A stretch of 60,000 nt of DNA from Symsagittifera roscoffensis (Eukaryota > Xenacoelomorpha > Acoela > Convolutidae), in contig NC_087069.1 in NCBI RefSeq assembly GCF_963678635.1, positions 10,501,206 through 10,561,205 on the forward strand, in the 5' to 3' direction. Below the pieces are notes generated by a model. The model was not told the DNA's origin. It ran no database searches and saw nothing but the letters and a program-made list of their open reading frames with translations. This document shows positions 20,811 to 32,507 of the stretch, in pieces (within the stretch, counting starts at the first letter, position 1; every line of letters begins with the position of its first letter). Position numbers and translations under genes: made by a program.

Positions 20811-20945
20811 TATAAATCAACAAGTGGTTCATTTTATTCGTTCTGAAATGAAACAAACGTATGAATGAACCAAAAGAACTGAAGAGCAATGAATTAATAC
20901 CAATCAACCAACCATACCACTGACATGTTTTAGAAACCAGAGAAA

Positions 20946-21266
20946 ATGACCAACACAGAGCGATTTGGCTCTAATTTAGAATCAGCTGCGGTCGAAATCG
21001 ACAACGCTGCGTCAACTTATACACAAGGACTAAAACAATTTGGATCTGCGCAAAAGGAACTCGGGAAATCCGAACGACGATTCGGCCGAGAAGTCGAGAA
21101 ATGTTGCATTCAGCCGATGAAGAAATTTCTGGCTGAAGATTTGGAAGCGGCTCTTAATGAGAAAAGTGCCCTGGACACTCTTAGACTGGATCTGGATGTG
21201 GCTAAAAATAAGGTAGCGAAGGCGAAAGGAATAGTAGATCGAGAGAAAGCTGAGAAAGTGTTGCAG
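20946..21266 (+). CDS. BAR-domain protein (endophilin-like), exon 1
   Basis: Encodes residues 1-107 of a short BAR protein. It starts at ATG 20946 (an in-frame TAG lies 15 bp upstream) and ends at TTGCAG before GTTCGT, a GT donor, in phase 0. The segment with SAQKELGKSERRFGREVEK and LDTLRLDLDVAKNK follows the endophilin A/B BAR core: helix 1, a conserved proline turn, then the LRLDLD/RLDFD motif. BAR proteins form crescent dimers that bind and bend membranes during endocytosis and organelle shaping. This one lacks the amphipathic N-terminal helix and any SH3 domain, and at about 170 residues is shorter than endophilins (about 350-370). TTTTAG at 20926-20931 could be an acceptor for an upstream exon, so the true start is open. 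Exon 2 follows after a 6.58-kb intron. Confidence 0.7.
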
Positions 21267-22166
21267 GTTCGTTCTTTAGACCATTTATCCACGAGAAAGG
21301 ACCAACACAAGAGCTGTACAGCTCATCACGGCGAACCGCTGTTGTGCCCCTGTTTAAGAACTACATGCTTTTTTTGGTTATTTTTCTTGAATCTTTATCG
21401 GATTATTAATGCTTCTACTTGTCTGTAATTCGATATTTTGCATTGTACAGCTTGCAGTTAAACGCATTCGGCCAATCAGATTGGACCAACCAGATTGTGT
21501 TGTAGGCACCGTGACACTATGAATTATAGTTGGTCAATTAGCCGACAAATCGCGTATCATTACATGATATCTTATAGGCGATGAATTACAACCAATAACC
21601 AAAATCAGGGTGGCTATTTTCTAGTCCCCACTTTAATTTTTTCTAAAATTCAATATTTGAAAGCCTACTCGGCTCTTTTCCAGTTCCCCCCCCTTTCAAA
21701 ATAACGAGTTTTATATTTGTTTTACGTGTTATTACGGCTAAATGCGTGATGTTACGCTGTAAAGTATGAAGAGCAAATCTGTTCAGAATTGTCGATTTGT
21801 TCACCACGCCAAATTTCATTGCATTGTGAAAGGGGGAACTGGAAAAGAGCCACAAACTGCCATATGAACAGTTTCTAAACAATTTATGTTGTAGTTTTAC
21901 GAGGGGGTGGAAAACTGTAAGGGGAAAAGGCTTTTTTTCCTTTCCCCATACCTGCAAATTTTTACAAGTAAACTTGTTGACCACATTGTCCGATTGTTAT
22001 GAAAATATGAGGTGGGGGTGGGGGGGGTGAGAAAAGCCTTAAGGAAAAGCCATGGCTCTTTTTCCTCTCTCCCCCCCCCCCCCCACACCTCACGCCAGTT
22101 TCAACTTATTAGTGTAACGAGTGGTTTTACGAGGTTGAGTATGAAGACTAAATATATTTGTCGTGG

Positions 22167-22656
22167 CATTATTAGTCTGTATGTAAGCTTTCATAACAAT
22201 CGGACAATGTGGTCAACAGGTGGGGAGGGGGGGGGGGGGGGAGAAGGAAAAAGAGCCAAAGCCATAAGCCATCAGGGTCAATTGTTAGAAACAAAAACAA
22301 CAAGACTGCTCGTACCAGGGCGAAGCCCTGAATGTGCATTATTAGTCTGTATGTAAGCTTTCATAACAATCGGACAATGTGGTCAACAGGTGGGGAGGGG
22401 GGGAAGGAAAAAGAGCCAAAGCCATAAGCCATCAGGGTCAATTGTTAGAAACAAAAACAACAAGACTGCTCGTACCAGGGCGAAGCCCTGAATGTGCATT
22501 ATTAGTCTGTATGTAAGCTTTCATAACAATCGGACAATGTGGTCAACAGGTGGGGAGGGGGGGGGAAGGAAAAAGAGCCAAAGCCATAAGCCATCAGGGT
22601 CAATTGTTAGAAACAAAAACAACAAGACTGCTCGTACCAGGGCGAAGCCCTGAATG
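22167..22656. repeat. Three tandem copies of a 160-170-bp unit
   Basis: CATTATTAGTCTGTATG starts at 22167, 22337 and 22497. Each unit runs through a G-run MITE end (GGTGGGGAGG...GGAAAAAGAGCC) to CGTACCAGGGCGAAGCCCTG. The units differ mainly in G-run length (about 16, 7 and 9 G). Present only in the right arm. Confidence 0.9.
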
Positions 22657-23004
22657 TTCCGACTGCCTTTTAAGGTTTATGGAGCAGCAGTAATAACATT
22701 AAAAAATTAAATGAATTAAAATAAAATGAAAAAAAAAATTCGAAAATTTGAATTTTTTTTAATGAAAATCATCCCCACACGCCATATAAAGTACAACAAG
22801 ACTGCTCGTATCAGGGCAAAGCCCTGAATGTTCCGACTGCCTTTTAAGGTTTTATGGAGTTAAAAAATGAAGTTATGGAGTTGTTTTATGGTATTAAAAA
22901 ATTAAATGTAAGAAAAAATAAAATGAAATTTTTTTTTCTAAAATTTGATTTTTTTTTTGTGAAAATCATCCCCCCAGACGCCATATATCGTACAAAAAGA
23001 TAGT

Positions 23005-23740
23005 TTTCGTTCCTTGTGATTCGAGCCAATCAATTATGGCAAATAAGCTTCGTTCAACCAATTTGGAACGATTTATATGACGGATTAAATCTCCGCTTAC
23101 GCGTTAATAGCGCGAATTATATCGCGCGTTAATTGTCCCAAATTGGTCAACATGGCAATCTTTAAACCCTCCTAACTTTACGAAAAATGATCACAGGTGA
23201 AATATGTTTTCAAATTTAAGCTCAGGACAACAATACCTTTTGAATGATAAAAAAAAATTCCGTCAAAAATGGCTAGGTAAAAAGTCGAATTTTGTCTTAA
23301 GAAAAAAAAAACCCACCCCGAGCACAAATATTCCGTTACTTTCGTATCGAAAGTCGGAACAAAAAGAGAGATTTCGTTCCTTGTAACAAATCAATTATGG
23401 CAAATAAGCTTCGTTCAACCAATTTGGAACGATTTATAAGACGGATTAAATCTCCGCTTACGCGTTAATAGCGCGAATTATATCGCCTGTTAATTGTCCC
23501 AAATTGGTCAAAATGGCCAAAATGGCAATCTTTAAACCCTCATAACTTTACGTAAAATGATCACAGGTGAAATATCTTTTCAAATTTAAGCTCAGGGCAA
23601 CAATACCTTTTGAATGGTAAAAAAAATCCCGTCAAAAATGGCTAGTTAAAAAGTCGAAATTTGTCTGAAGAAAAAAAAACCCACCCCGAGCACAAATATT
23701 CCGTTACTTTCGTATCGAAAGTCGGAACAATAAGTACCCG
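23005..23740. repeat. 362-bp tandem duplication
   Basis: GGCAAATAAGCTTCGTTC occurs at 23037 and 23399, and about 360 bp following each is the same apart from scattered changes. The left arm has a single copy (about 10940-11330). It contains a palindromic stretch around GCGTTAATAGCGCGAATTAT. Confidence 0.85.
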
Positions 23741-23793
23741 AGAAAAATCTATCTTCGCTTCGGCACTTACCCTTCGTAAAGTATGATATAAAA

Positions 23794-23865
23794 TGGAGAT
23801 GTGGGGGATCGAACCCCAGACCTTCCGCATGCGAAGCGGACGCTCTACCACTGAGCTACATCCCC
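23794..23865 (-). tRNA. tRNA-Ala (anticodon CGC)
   Basis: Reverse-complement copy of the 10817-10888 gene with all stems and internal promoter boxes intact and TTTT after the 3' end. It lies within the large intron of the BAR gene, on the opposite strand. Confidence 0.95.
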
Positions 23866-25818
23866 GTTGATTTGGGGGACTGCACCAAAATCGAAAACTG
23901 AATGGTCTGAATGGTGTATCTCTGCTGTGATATAATTTTGGTGAATGACAAGGACAAGGATAGGTCTGGTCTTCTCTTTTATCCAACCCAAAAATGATCT
24001 TTCTGCTATTTTGAAAATTGCGTCATAAATCTAATCTGATTGGTTGAAATTATTAACAAACTATCAACAGCAAAAGAAGGCTCTTTTTCCTTTTCCCCCA
24101 CCTGCAAATTTTTTAGAGTAATTTTTCTATTCACATTGTCGGATTGTTAATATTCACAATGGAGGAAAAAAAACCAAAAGAAAATCAAGACTTTCATTAT
24201 AATCGAAATGTTTGGTATATCAAAAAAAATCTGTTACTCAATTCTGATTGGCTGAAAATTACTAAAAATAAGTTTCCATCATTGGTCCCTCCATCATGAG
24301 GGACGCCCATGTGAAACATTTATTCGTTTACCGCCTAATTCAATTAATTACCCACCAAACTACTTTCCGTTTGTTTGTTTTGCTCTTTATCAAATTCACT
24401 GGATCTACTTAAAAATCTCCCCCCCCCCCTATTGTACCTACTAAAGAATCCCCACGCCCTATCTTGAAAGGGGGGGGTTTGTTAAGTAGATCCAATTCAC
24501 TGTCTAGATCAGACCCGTCGGTTCTTTTACCTTTCCCCGGCTCTTTTTCCTTTTCCCCCCACCTCACTCGAACATGAATATTATGGTCTAACGAGCGGTC
24601 TTACAAGGTTAATTATGGGGACCAAATATGTTTGTCATGGCCTAATTAACCTACTTGCCAATTAACCTACATGACTATCGGGCAAAGTGAACAGTAACTT
24701 CAAATGAAAAAATTTGCAGGTGGGGGGGGGGAGGAGGAAAAAGAGCCTTCCCCCCCCCCCCCCCTCACCTGTAAAACTTTACAAATGAAAAATTTGTTCA
24801 CATTATTCGATTGTTATCAAAATTGGCATACGGACTAATTAGGCTGTGCCAAACATATTTGGTCTTCATAATTAACCTTGTAAAACCACTCGTTACATAA
24901 TAAAATTGATGCTCGTCTGAGGTGGGGGAAAAAGGAAAAAGAGCTGACCCGTCTCTTAGGAAATTAGACGAAAAGCAAATTAGACGTGACCAAAAAAAAA
25001 GATTTTAGACGTCGATGCAAAACTACAAAAATATGGGAAATTAGACGCAACTGTATTGTTAACGTGTGTGAAATTTGTAAAAGACCAATTAACTTTCGCT
25101 GACTACAGCTAACTTTCGTTCGAGCTTTCGTAAATGGTGATCAGTTTTTCACATGTCGCAATTGTATAATTTATGCATTTCAGAATAATTTTTATATAAT
25201 ATGGATTAACGTTTTATAAATCATTCATAATAAATATTTTGGTATGCAAAGGGATTATAAACTCTTTTTATATTTGTGAAAATTTATTTCAAGCATTAAA
25301 ACTTTTGTTAGCCCTTTACTTTTCGTCCAAAATACTAGACTTGCATTTTATTGGAGACGTCAAATTTGCTTGTCGTCTAATTTCCTAATCTTTCTTCCTT
25401 GTGTTGTCTTAATTTTTTGAGTTGTCCTAATTTTTTTTGCAAAAATTTCAGTCCTTGCGACAAGGAAGTGAAATAAAACACTTGTACAATGTGGGCTTTT
25501 TTCCCTAACCACCCACTGCTTTTTAATTTTTTGCGCTCAAGAATCAAAATTTTACATTACGAGGCCAAACTGTGCACTGGATAGGAGCATAATTTTGTGT
25601 CTGTATGTTCCTGGATTCCAGAGACAAGTCTTTAAACATGTGAAAATTTTGTCGGAACGATCAAAGGAAAGTAAAGAACAAAAGAAGAACAAAGGGAGCG
25701 TTCTTGTTGCGGAATCCGCTTACAATGCACAAAATGCTCAGTTGGGCTTCGTAATGTATCAGTTTGAACCAAAATTCGGGTTCAAAATTGTAACCCCAAA
25801 AAAAACAATTTCGGCTTT

Positions 25819-26706
25819 CCCGGGTTGACCAAAAATGCTAGTCATACAATTTCCATATATGGAAAAATGCTAGTCATACACTCTCCATGCAATTCCATAC
25901 GTACAGAAAATTGCATGAAAGGTCGCATGATTAGTATTGCATGACTAGTATTTTTTCATATATGGAAATTGCATGACTAGCATTTTTCCAAAAACCAAAA
26001 ATATTGATTTTTTTACATTTTGATTTCTCAAAATTTTTGGTTGTGTTCGTAACCGAACACAAATGACATAAACCTTGGTTACTCAAACGTAATAACCAAT
26101 GTTAAATGCTTTGGAAACAGCCTGCAAGGTCGTATGTCTGTCTTACGCAAATAATATAACGAAAGTATCAACTTTTTAAATTTTGGCAAAAATTTTCAAA
26201 GATGATTATTTCTAAAATTTGACATTCAAATTACCAGACTTTGATCAAGGCATACAAAAACATGCCATACAAAAAAGAGGAGTCTTGAGCATTTTTGAAA
26301 AATGTTATCAAGAGAAAAGGAAAAAAATCCAATATTAGTATATCCAGGTCTACAAAATGTTTTAGTACGAAAATCATTTTGCGGTTGAACAAAAACACAA
26401 AAAATTTTTGGGTGCAATTTCAAAATTACTTTGAAACATTTTTGTTGTCGCCATCAAAAAAATGCTAGTCATACAATTTCCATATATTGAAATTGTATGA
26501 TTAGCATTTTTTTTTGACAAAAAATTTTTCTTTTTTATTTAGTACGTTTCACCAAATTTTATACCAAAACAAGAGAAAAGTGCTTCGAAAATTTGATGAC
26601 ACCATTTTAGCAAAATGTATGAAATTTGTATGGTTAGTATTTTTTCATAGACTTAGTTTATGGAATTGTATGACTAGCATTTTTGGTCTATGGAGGTCAA
26701 CCCGGG
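25819..26706. mobile_element. Inverted-repeat element with ATGCTAGTCATAC palindromes
   Basis: Left end CCCGGGTTGACC then AAAAATGCTAGTCATAC; right end GTATGACTAGCATTTTTGGTC and, 5 bp on, GGTCAACCCGGG. The two ends are inverted copies except for a short insertion next to the right terminus. Further copies of the GTATGACTAGCAT motif and its inverse (with CATATATGG) lie inside near 25865, 25965 and 26465-26510. Length 888 bp. No convincing coding frame; a 128-codon frame at 26514-26900 overruns the element and looks random. Only the outer 120 bp are present at the left arm's end. Confidence 0.5.
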
Positions 26707-27843
26707 TTTTTAGTTTTCAATTACTTCAAAAATATTTCATAGTGAGCCTAGTACAAGGCCCAACAATTTTTGACAGAAAATTAATATCCGGAAATTGGGC
26801 AAAGCGTTTCAAATTGTTTTCAAATGTTAGTGTTTTTTATTGTAAAAACGAACTTTTTTGTCAATCAAACAGTAATAGAACAATCTATATAAAATTGTGA
26901 AAGATAAGCCCACCTTAAATTTTCTTGTGCTAAGTAAGCAATATATTTTGTCAGCAATTGAACCAATAGTTTTGGCGTATTTTTTGATTGACTAAAAAGA
27001 ATTGAAAATGGTCGCTTTTGGGGTCCAAGTTTGGACCCGAGTTTTGCAACAAAATTTGCACAAATTTGTCTGCTGAGTTTTTAACCAAGTTTTGTCTTAA
27101 TCATTTTTGTCTAAATTCAACCCATTTGAGCAAAACGATTTTTTAAGCAACGTTTTTTCGGCTAAAAGCTTTAGTTATTATAAAAACTTGATCATAGATA
27201 TATCTTGAATCAGATTGTTTGAAATAAATCAAAATTAGTAGAAACGCTTTTTGAGCAAAATTTTGGGTACTATTTCAATGAGAGAAGGACTGCCAAACCC
27301 ACCAAATGCACAAAATTTCTCACAATCAACCACGTTCTTAAAATTTCCAAAACCGACTGAATATCACGTGTTTGAATGCTTATTTATGATTGGCTAACAT
27401 ACTTTCCGTGTATTTTGTCTTTTGTTGAAAAGAAAAACAGGCCAAGAATGCGTTTTGACCATTTTTTGAAAAATTTTGGTCAAATAATTTTTTTTTGGCA
27501 CGCGCTCAAAATAACCAAGTATTTGACGTGAAAATCTCTCTTTGAAAAATTTCATGGTAGTCGACCGAAAATAGATCTCGTAAAATCTCATCTCTGAGTG
27601 AGCTGAAAGTCGAATCCCCGAAGAGGAAAATACCCAGTTTTTTTAACCCCGTACAAAGCGGATATTTTCACATTACAAATTGTATACTCTTGTCAGCGCA
27701 AAACAACTAACTCATCCCAAAAATTAATAATTCTCATCCAGATATGATAAAGCTTAACTAAATGTGTTTTATATTGACTAATTTTCGATATTTAAAATCT
27801 GTCTTCTTTCTCTGCTTACTTTTTAAAATTCTGTTTTTTTCAG
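26707..27843. other. 3' part of the BAR intron, no gene seen
   Basis: AT-rich sequence with no long frame and no repeat with the rest of the window. It ends in CTGTTTTTTTCAG at 27831-27843, a good polypyrimidine tract and splice acceptor for exon 2. Confidence 0.6.
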
Positions 27844-28035
27844 GAAGCACAAAAAGATTTCGACCGACAACACGACTTCACTAAAGTCATCATCGGCCGC
27901 ACGCTCAACAACCACCACACGAACCACGCGAACCAGTTGAAGGAGTTGAGTCGCATCCAGACTAGTCTCTATCGAGAGTGCTCTCAGGTCATGTCGGAAT
28001 TGGACGAGGAACTCGCTAAGATAGCGATCAAGTGA
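27844..28035 (+). CDS. BAR-domain protein (endophilin-like), exon 2
   Basis: Follows TTTTTTTCAG and opens in phase 0 with EAQKDFDRQHDFTKVI, matching the start of the last BAR helix of endophilins (the FDRQ/FDES position). It ends at TGA 28033-28035, adding 63 residues for a total of about 170. Everything from codon 13 on (27879) is repeated downstream in the 4.47-kb tandem array, but only this copy has the acceptor and the first 12 codons. AATAAA at 28519-28524 is a possible polyadenylation signal. The join with exon 1 is inferred from phase, family fit and splice signals; it has not been seen in a transcript. Confidence 0.75.
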   Translation, partial: EAQKDFDRQHDFTKVIIGRTLNNHHTNHANQLKELSRIQTSLYRECSQVMSELDEELAKIAIK

Positions 28036-28955
28036 CGATTATAAGTCATATCCAGTTAAACTTGCACACCCTCCCCCCCACACACGACCATCAGCCTCAT
28101 TTGAAATTTGATTTTGCAAATTGAAAAAAAATTGCGATTGAAAAAAAATGACTCCTCAAAACACAGTTGTTCTTTACAATTTATGTCTTTAAATCATGCA
28201 TTTAGCATAAGAGCATTTCAGAGATTTTTTTTTGAAAAAATGACAAGTGTGGTGGTGGAAGGGGGGGGTAGAAAGCAGCAGGGGTATTTGGTCTATATGG
28301 CAAACTTGGACACATCGAATGTTATTCATCAGTCTATTAAACAGTATCTATTAAAACTACATAATTTTTGTTCCATATATTATCGGGTTTATTAAAAAGT
28401 ATTTTGGCTCAGGTAATTGTTTTTTGACTAGCAAAATGTTCTCTGATTTCTGCTTTTTTTAATCGATAAATTTATAACCAGCACTATTGCTTTAAGCTGC
28501 AGAAACCACCACTATTGCAATAAATTGTGTTATTTCTTCAGTTAATGTCTCGGACATTGAAAAATCATCAATTTCATCTGAGAAGTGTTTAATCAGTAGA
28601 GTTATTTAATAGGAATCAGCGCAGAACTACAATTCTCTCGAAAGATGGCATTTTCAAAAAATCGAAAAAAAAGCTTTTTTTTCGCCGACCGAGCAGTTTT
28701 TCCGCACTCTCTCGAAAAAACATAAAGATCCCTTTTGAAGAAGTTATATTATGAAAAAGTTGCTTATTATACTGTTTTATACTATTTCATTGACCAAGAA
28801 AGATAGTATACAAACAGCATGACCTTTTTTTACATGCTATGGATTTTTTAATAAGCAATTTTGTTTCATTTTGAAATTACGCAACAAGCATTTTGCCATA
28901 CTTTTGTTACAAAGATTTTATGAAAATATCAAACGCAAGTTTTTTCTACTATGCA

Positions 28956-29367
28956 CAGCGGCGGATCTAGGATTTTCTCGAGGGGTCGATAAAAGTTTTG
29001 AAAATTTTGTCGACATTTTCATTTTATGTCGACCAAAGTGAATATTCGAGCTCTCTCAAAGCAAAGCACTGAAAAGACCATCATTTGGTCACAATTTTTT
29101 GCCGCAGGCAAAATTTTGAAAAACAGGCCAAAAAAGGCATTTTTGGGCATTTTTTGGAAAATGTTGACCAAGGAATTCTGCTTTTTTGGCGCAAACTAGC
29201 TACTCAAAGTTAGTCAATATTGGCGCCAAAGGTGCCTTTAGAAAACTTTCAGGGTCCGTAACCTAATTTGGATATCCCAAAATAGTACAAACGGGTAGAC
29301 CATTTTGGTCAGCAGTTTGTCGAATTCCTTAGGGGGCAGGCGTCACCCCACGCTAAAACCGCCTCTG
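28956..29367. mobile_element. hAT-like MITE, unit 1
   Basis: 412 bp with ends CAGCGGCGGATCTAG and CTAAAACCGCCTCTG (inverted repeats beginning CAG.GGCGG), flanked by the 8-bp duplication ACTATGCA at 28948-28955 and 29368-29375. CAG termini and an 8-bp duplication are hallmarks of the hAT superfamily. The 69-codon plus-strand frame in it is not meaningful. Non-autonomous; a transposase source is not in this window. Confidence 0.85.
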
Positions 29368-30245
29368 ACTATGCAGTTGCATAAGAATTTGTATTTCCAT
29401 AAAAAATACAAAAAATTTCGACCGAAACACACAAATCAAGGTGCTTCTGTCATAAAAAACCTAGAGTACAACTGCCAATTACCACGCAGACAAACTGCGT
29501 TTGGTGAACTATAGACTATCCGAAATCTTGAACAACAAGGGTTGGCCTGTACTATTTCTTAGTTCTATTTTGATACTATGGATTTGTATTTGTAGAGGAC
29601 TGATAAACCGTAAAGGACTGATAATTCACCAAAACAATTACTTAGATCAGCAATTTGAATGAAACACAATAATTGATCCTCAGGTAATTGAATGGTTACG
29701 TTTTATGTAGTCCTATCTAATGTTACACAAATTCATTTTTATTTAAATTTCTGTGCACCTGTGAACTTTGTCGCTCTTGGCTAAAACTATATCAGCAAAT
29801 ATAGGAAACAATGCAGAGATAATATGTAGTTCAATCTATCCAGTTCAATCTTTCTTTTTCCTCAGAAGCTTCTCTTACATCTTTGAATGTAAGTTTTCTT
29901 TCAGTAACGTTTTGGTACAATGAAAGGTACGTTACTTCTGAAAATGCCAATTCCTATTCTCCTTCAACATAACTTTCTACCCACACTGTAGAAAAGTTGT
30001 AAAAAACTAAGGCTACTATTCGGATAACATTTAGATGAAGCATAAGAAACTAGCTAAACAGTAACAGAATCCATGACTACTAATCGATAGACATTTACTC
30101 TAACAATTGATTCATTTTAATCTGATCGTTTTCTAAGCTTTCTAAGTTTTTAATATGCAGTATAATCTATCCAGTTCAACCTTTTTTTTTTCTCAAAAGC
30201 TTCTCTCACATCTATGAGTGTAATTTTTCTTTGGAGCATTATTTT

Positions 30246-30624
30246 TTATTGGAGCATTTTTTGACGAGATGGAATGAAGGTTCTTGTTATAGTTTCCATA
30301 ATATTGTAATGAGCAGCTCCCCGTTCCAGATTACCTTGCCATTGTTGACGACTAGGTTCAGCTACTGAAATTTTTCTAGTAAACAGCGAACAATCAACAG
30401 TTTTCAGACTATTATTTAGATTACCACACAGTACGTAGAAAGTTAGGTCTTGCGAGAATTAATTTAAATCGAACTTTGGTTTTTGATACAAACAATTTTT
30501 CACAAAAAAAAGGCATCAATGGCAAGCTCTCACAGAGTGAAAACGTTATCCCTGTTCCTATGGAGTTCGCTCCATCAGTGAACAAACTATCAGTTGAATT
30601 TTTGCTGCGATATTTGTTCTGCAT
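30246..30624 (-). pseudogene. Polinton/Maverick-type major-capsid-like remnant, unit 1
   Basis: Two adjoining minus-strand open segments in different frames (30624-30421, then about 30431-30246). The first has TDSLFTDGANSIGT and KTKVRFKLILARPNF; the second has DCSLFTRKISV, LERGAAHYN and TRTFIPS. Order and spacing resemble the middle of the double-jelly-roll major capsid proteins of Polintons/Mavericks and adintoviruses, where a LFxRKxxxS strand is followed by a KxxxIPxG segment. The frame is broken between the halves and stops at TAA 30248-30246, so it is decayed. No polymerase, integrase or ATPase of such an element is seen in the window. The assignment rests on recall of family patterns. 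Confidence 0.5.
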
Positions 30625-32345
30625 GAGGATCCATTGGCGTCGTAAACTGGATCCTCAGAATCGATATGTCAAATGTAAGTTTTGTTGAACTAGCACTGAA
30701 AATGTTGATTGTTCGCATGACTACTAATCGATAGTCATTTACTCTAACAATTGATTCATTTTAATCTGATCGTTAGATGAATCAGATTAAAAAAAAAATC
30801 TGAGGTGTTTGCTGAATCCATGACTACTCGATAGTTTTTGTGTAGTCCTATCTAATGTTACTTAACAACTGGAGAATAGAGAATGTAGTAGAATGTTGGT
30901 ATAAGTTGAGTAAAGTTCTGGCTCCTCAATATAGTCATCCTCTGATTTTATGATTTTTCTTTTCTGAAAACATCAAACGACCTTCCTTTCAATAATTGAA
31001 GTTTTATAAGAAGGTGGGTATATCGCATTTCTAAATAGAGATTAGGCTTCGCCTCAAAACCAAATTCGATTCTACCTTAACTAGTGAAGTAAGAGTAAAT
31101 ACTTGTTTTATCTAAGATGAAATATTTGATTCCACAACTGGGTTTGGTTTTTATCAAAAATCTCCAAAGAAGAGTTTGTAAACTCTCTGGTCCAAACGTG
31201 GTTACTTTGATTTATACTCATTTTATATCGTTAAAGTTGTCTTTGCACTCTTACGAAACTGCGTAATCTCTTACGACCTAATTTTAGACTACTGACCCTA
31301 TTATTTCTAAGCTTAGATGCCTTTTTTCCACTTTCTAACTGATTTCGAGCTGTTTTTGTTTCAACTTATTTTGCAAATGTCTTGAGTTTTTTTCGTCCAC
31401 TTACAACTTCTCACACCGTCCTGCATGTTCACAAAACTGGAAGATTTAGCTGAGCTTTGAGCAGCCATTTTGTATGAAGTAGAAATCGAAATTGATTATC
31501 CGAAATTTTGAACAACAATTGTTGGCCTGTACGATTTCTTAGTTCTATTTTGATACTATGGAAGATTTAAAATTTTTGAAAAGTTTTAAAATTTTGTAAA
31601 GGTAGAGGACTGATAAACCATAAAGGACAGATAATTCACCAAAAAAATGGCTTAAATCAGCATTTTGAATAAAACACACTAATTGATCCTCAGGTAAATG
31701 AATTGCTACTTTTTGTGTAGTCCTATCTAATGTTACATAAATTCAATTTTATTGAAATTTCTGTGCACCTGTGAATTTTGTCGCTCTTGGCTAAAGCTAT
31801 ATCAACAAAAATAGGATTGGTACGTTTTGGTACAATGAAATGTACGTTACTTCTGAAAATGCAAACTCCCATTTTCCTTCAATACAACTTTCTACCCACA
31901 CGGTAGAAAAGTTGTAAGAAACTAAGGCTACTATTCGGATAACATTTAAATGAAGCATAAGAAACTAGCTAAACAGTAACAGAATCCATGACTACTCGAT
32001 AGTCATTTACTTTAACATGTTATTTAATTTAATCGGATCTTTTTCTATGTTTTTCTTTAAAAACACTTCTAAAATTTTATCTTCAAAATATGGTTTGTGT
32101 CTTTTTCGGAGCAAAATTTCGTTTTTCGAAACTCTCAATCTAACCCCATTTTTAAAATTTAATTCAGCATGTTTCATGAGCGATTTGTTTTACAAAATTG
32201 ATTAAAAAAATTATTTTTTTTTCACATGAATTTAATGTAAAAACAAATTGTTGCAACCGGGAAAAAACTTTTCACCATGATTGCAAACGTATGATTAAAG
32301 CAACAATTGTTGTATACGATGTCTTGATTTCTAAGAAAGCCCTAG

Positions 32346-32507
32346 AATACCACTAAAGTCATCATCGGCCGCACGCTCAACAACCACCACACGAACCACG
32401 CGAACCAGTTGAAGGAGTTCAGCCGCATCCAGACTAGTCTCTATCGAGAATGCTCTCTGGTCATGTCGGAATTGGACGAGGAACTCGCTAAGATAGCCAT
32501 CAAGTGA
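32346..32507 (+). pseudogene. Truncated BAR exon 2 copy, unit 2
   Basis: Holds the last 51 codons of exon 2 and the stop, with changes L to F (KEFSRIQ) and Q to L (CSLVMSE). The first 12 codons and the real acceptor are absent. CCCTAG just before 32346 could act as a substitute acceptor in phase 0 (N-T-T-K-V-I), though without a good pyrimidine tract. The frame is fully open. Confidence 0.75.

Larger units (their letters stand above)
19735..25938. repeat. Right arm of large inverted repeat
   Basis: Reverse complement of 8757-14167. It is longer because of two local expansions absent from the left arm: three copies of a 160-170-bp unit at 22167-22656 and a 362-bp duplication at about 23005-23740. 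It contains the exon 1 copy that is in the right orientation to be joined to exon 2. Confidence 0.9.

Noticed and set aside
26514-26900. 128-codon plus-strand frame
   Set aside because: Runs out of an inverted-repeat element into flank, with no motif and AT-driven composition.
29305-29514. 69-codon frame present identically in two array units
   Set aside because: It overlaps the end of the hAT-like MITE and unrelated flank, and its conservation only reflects the recent tandem duplication.
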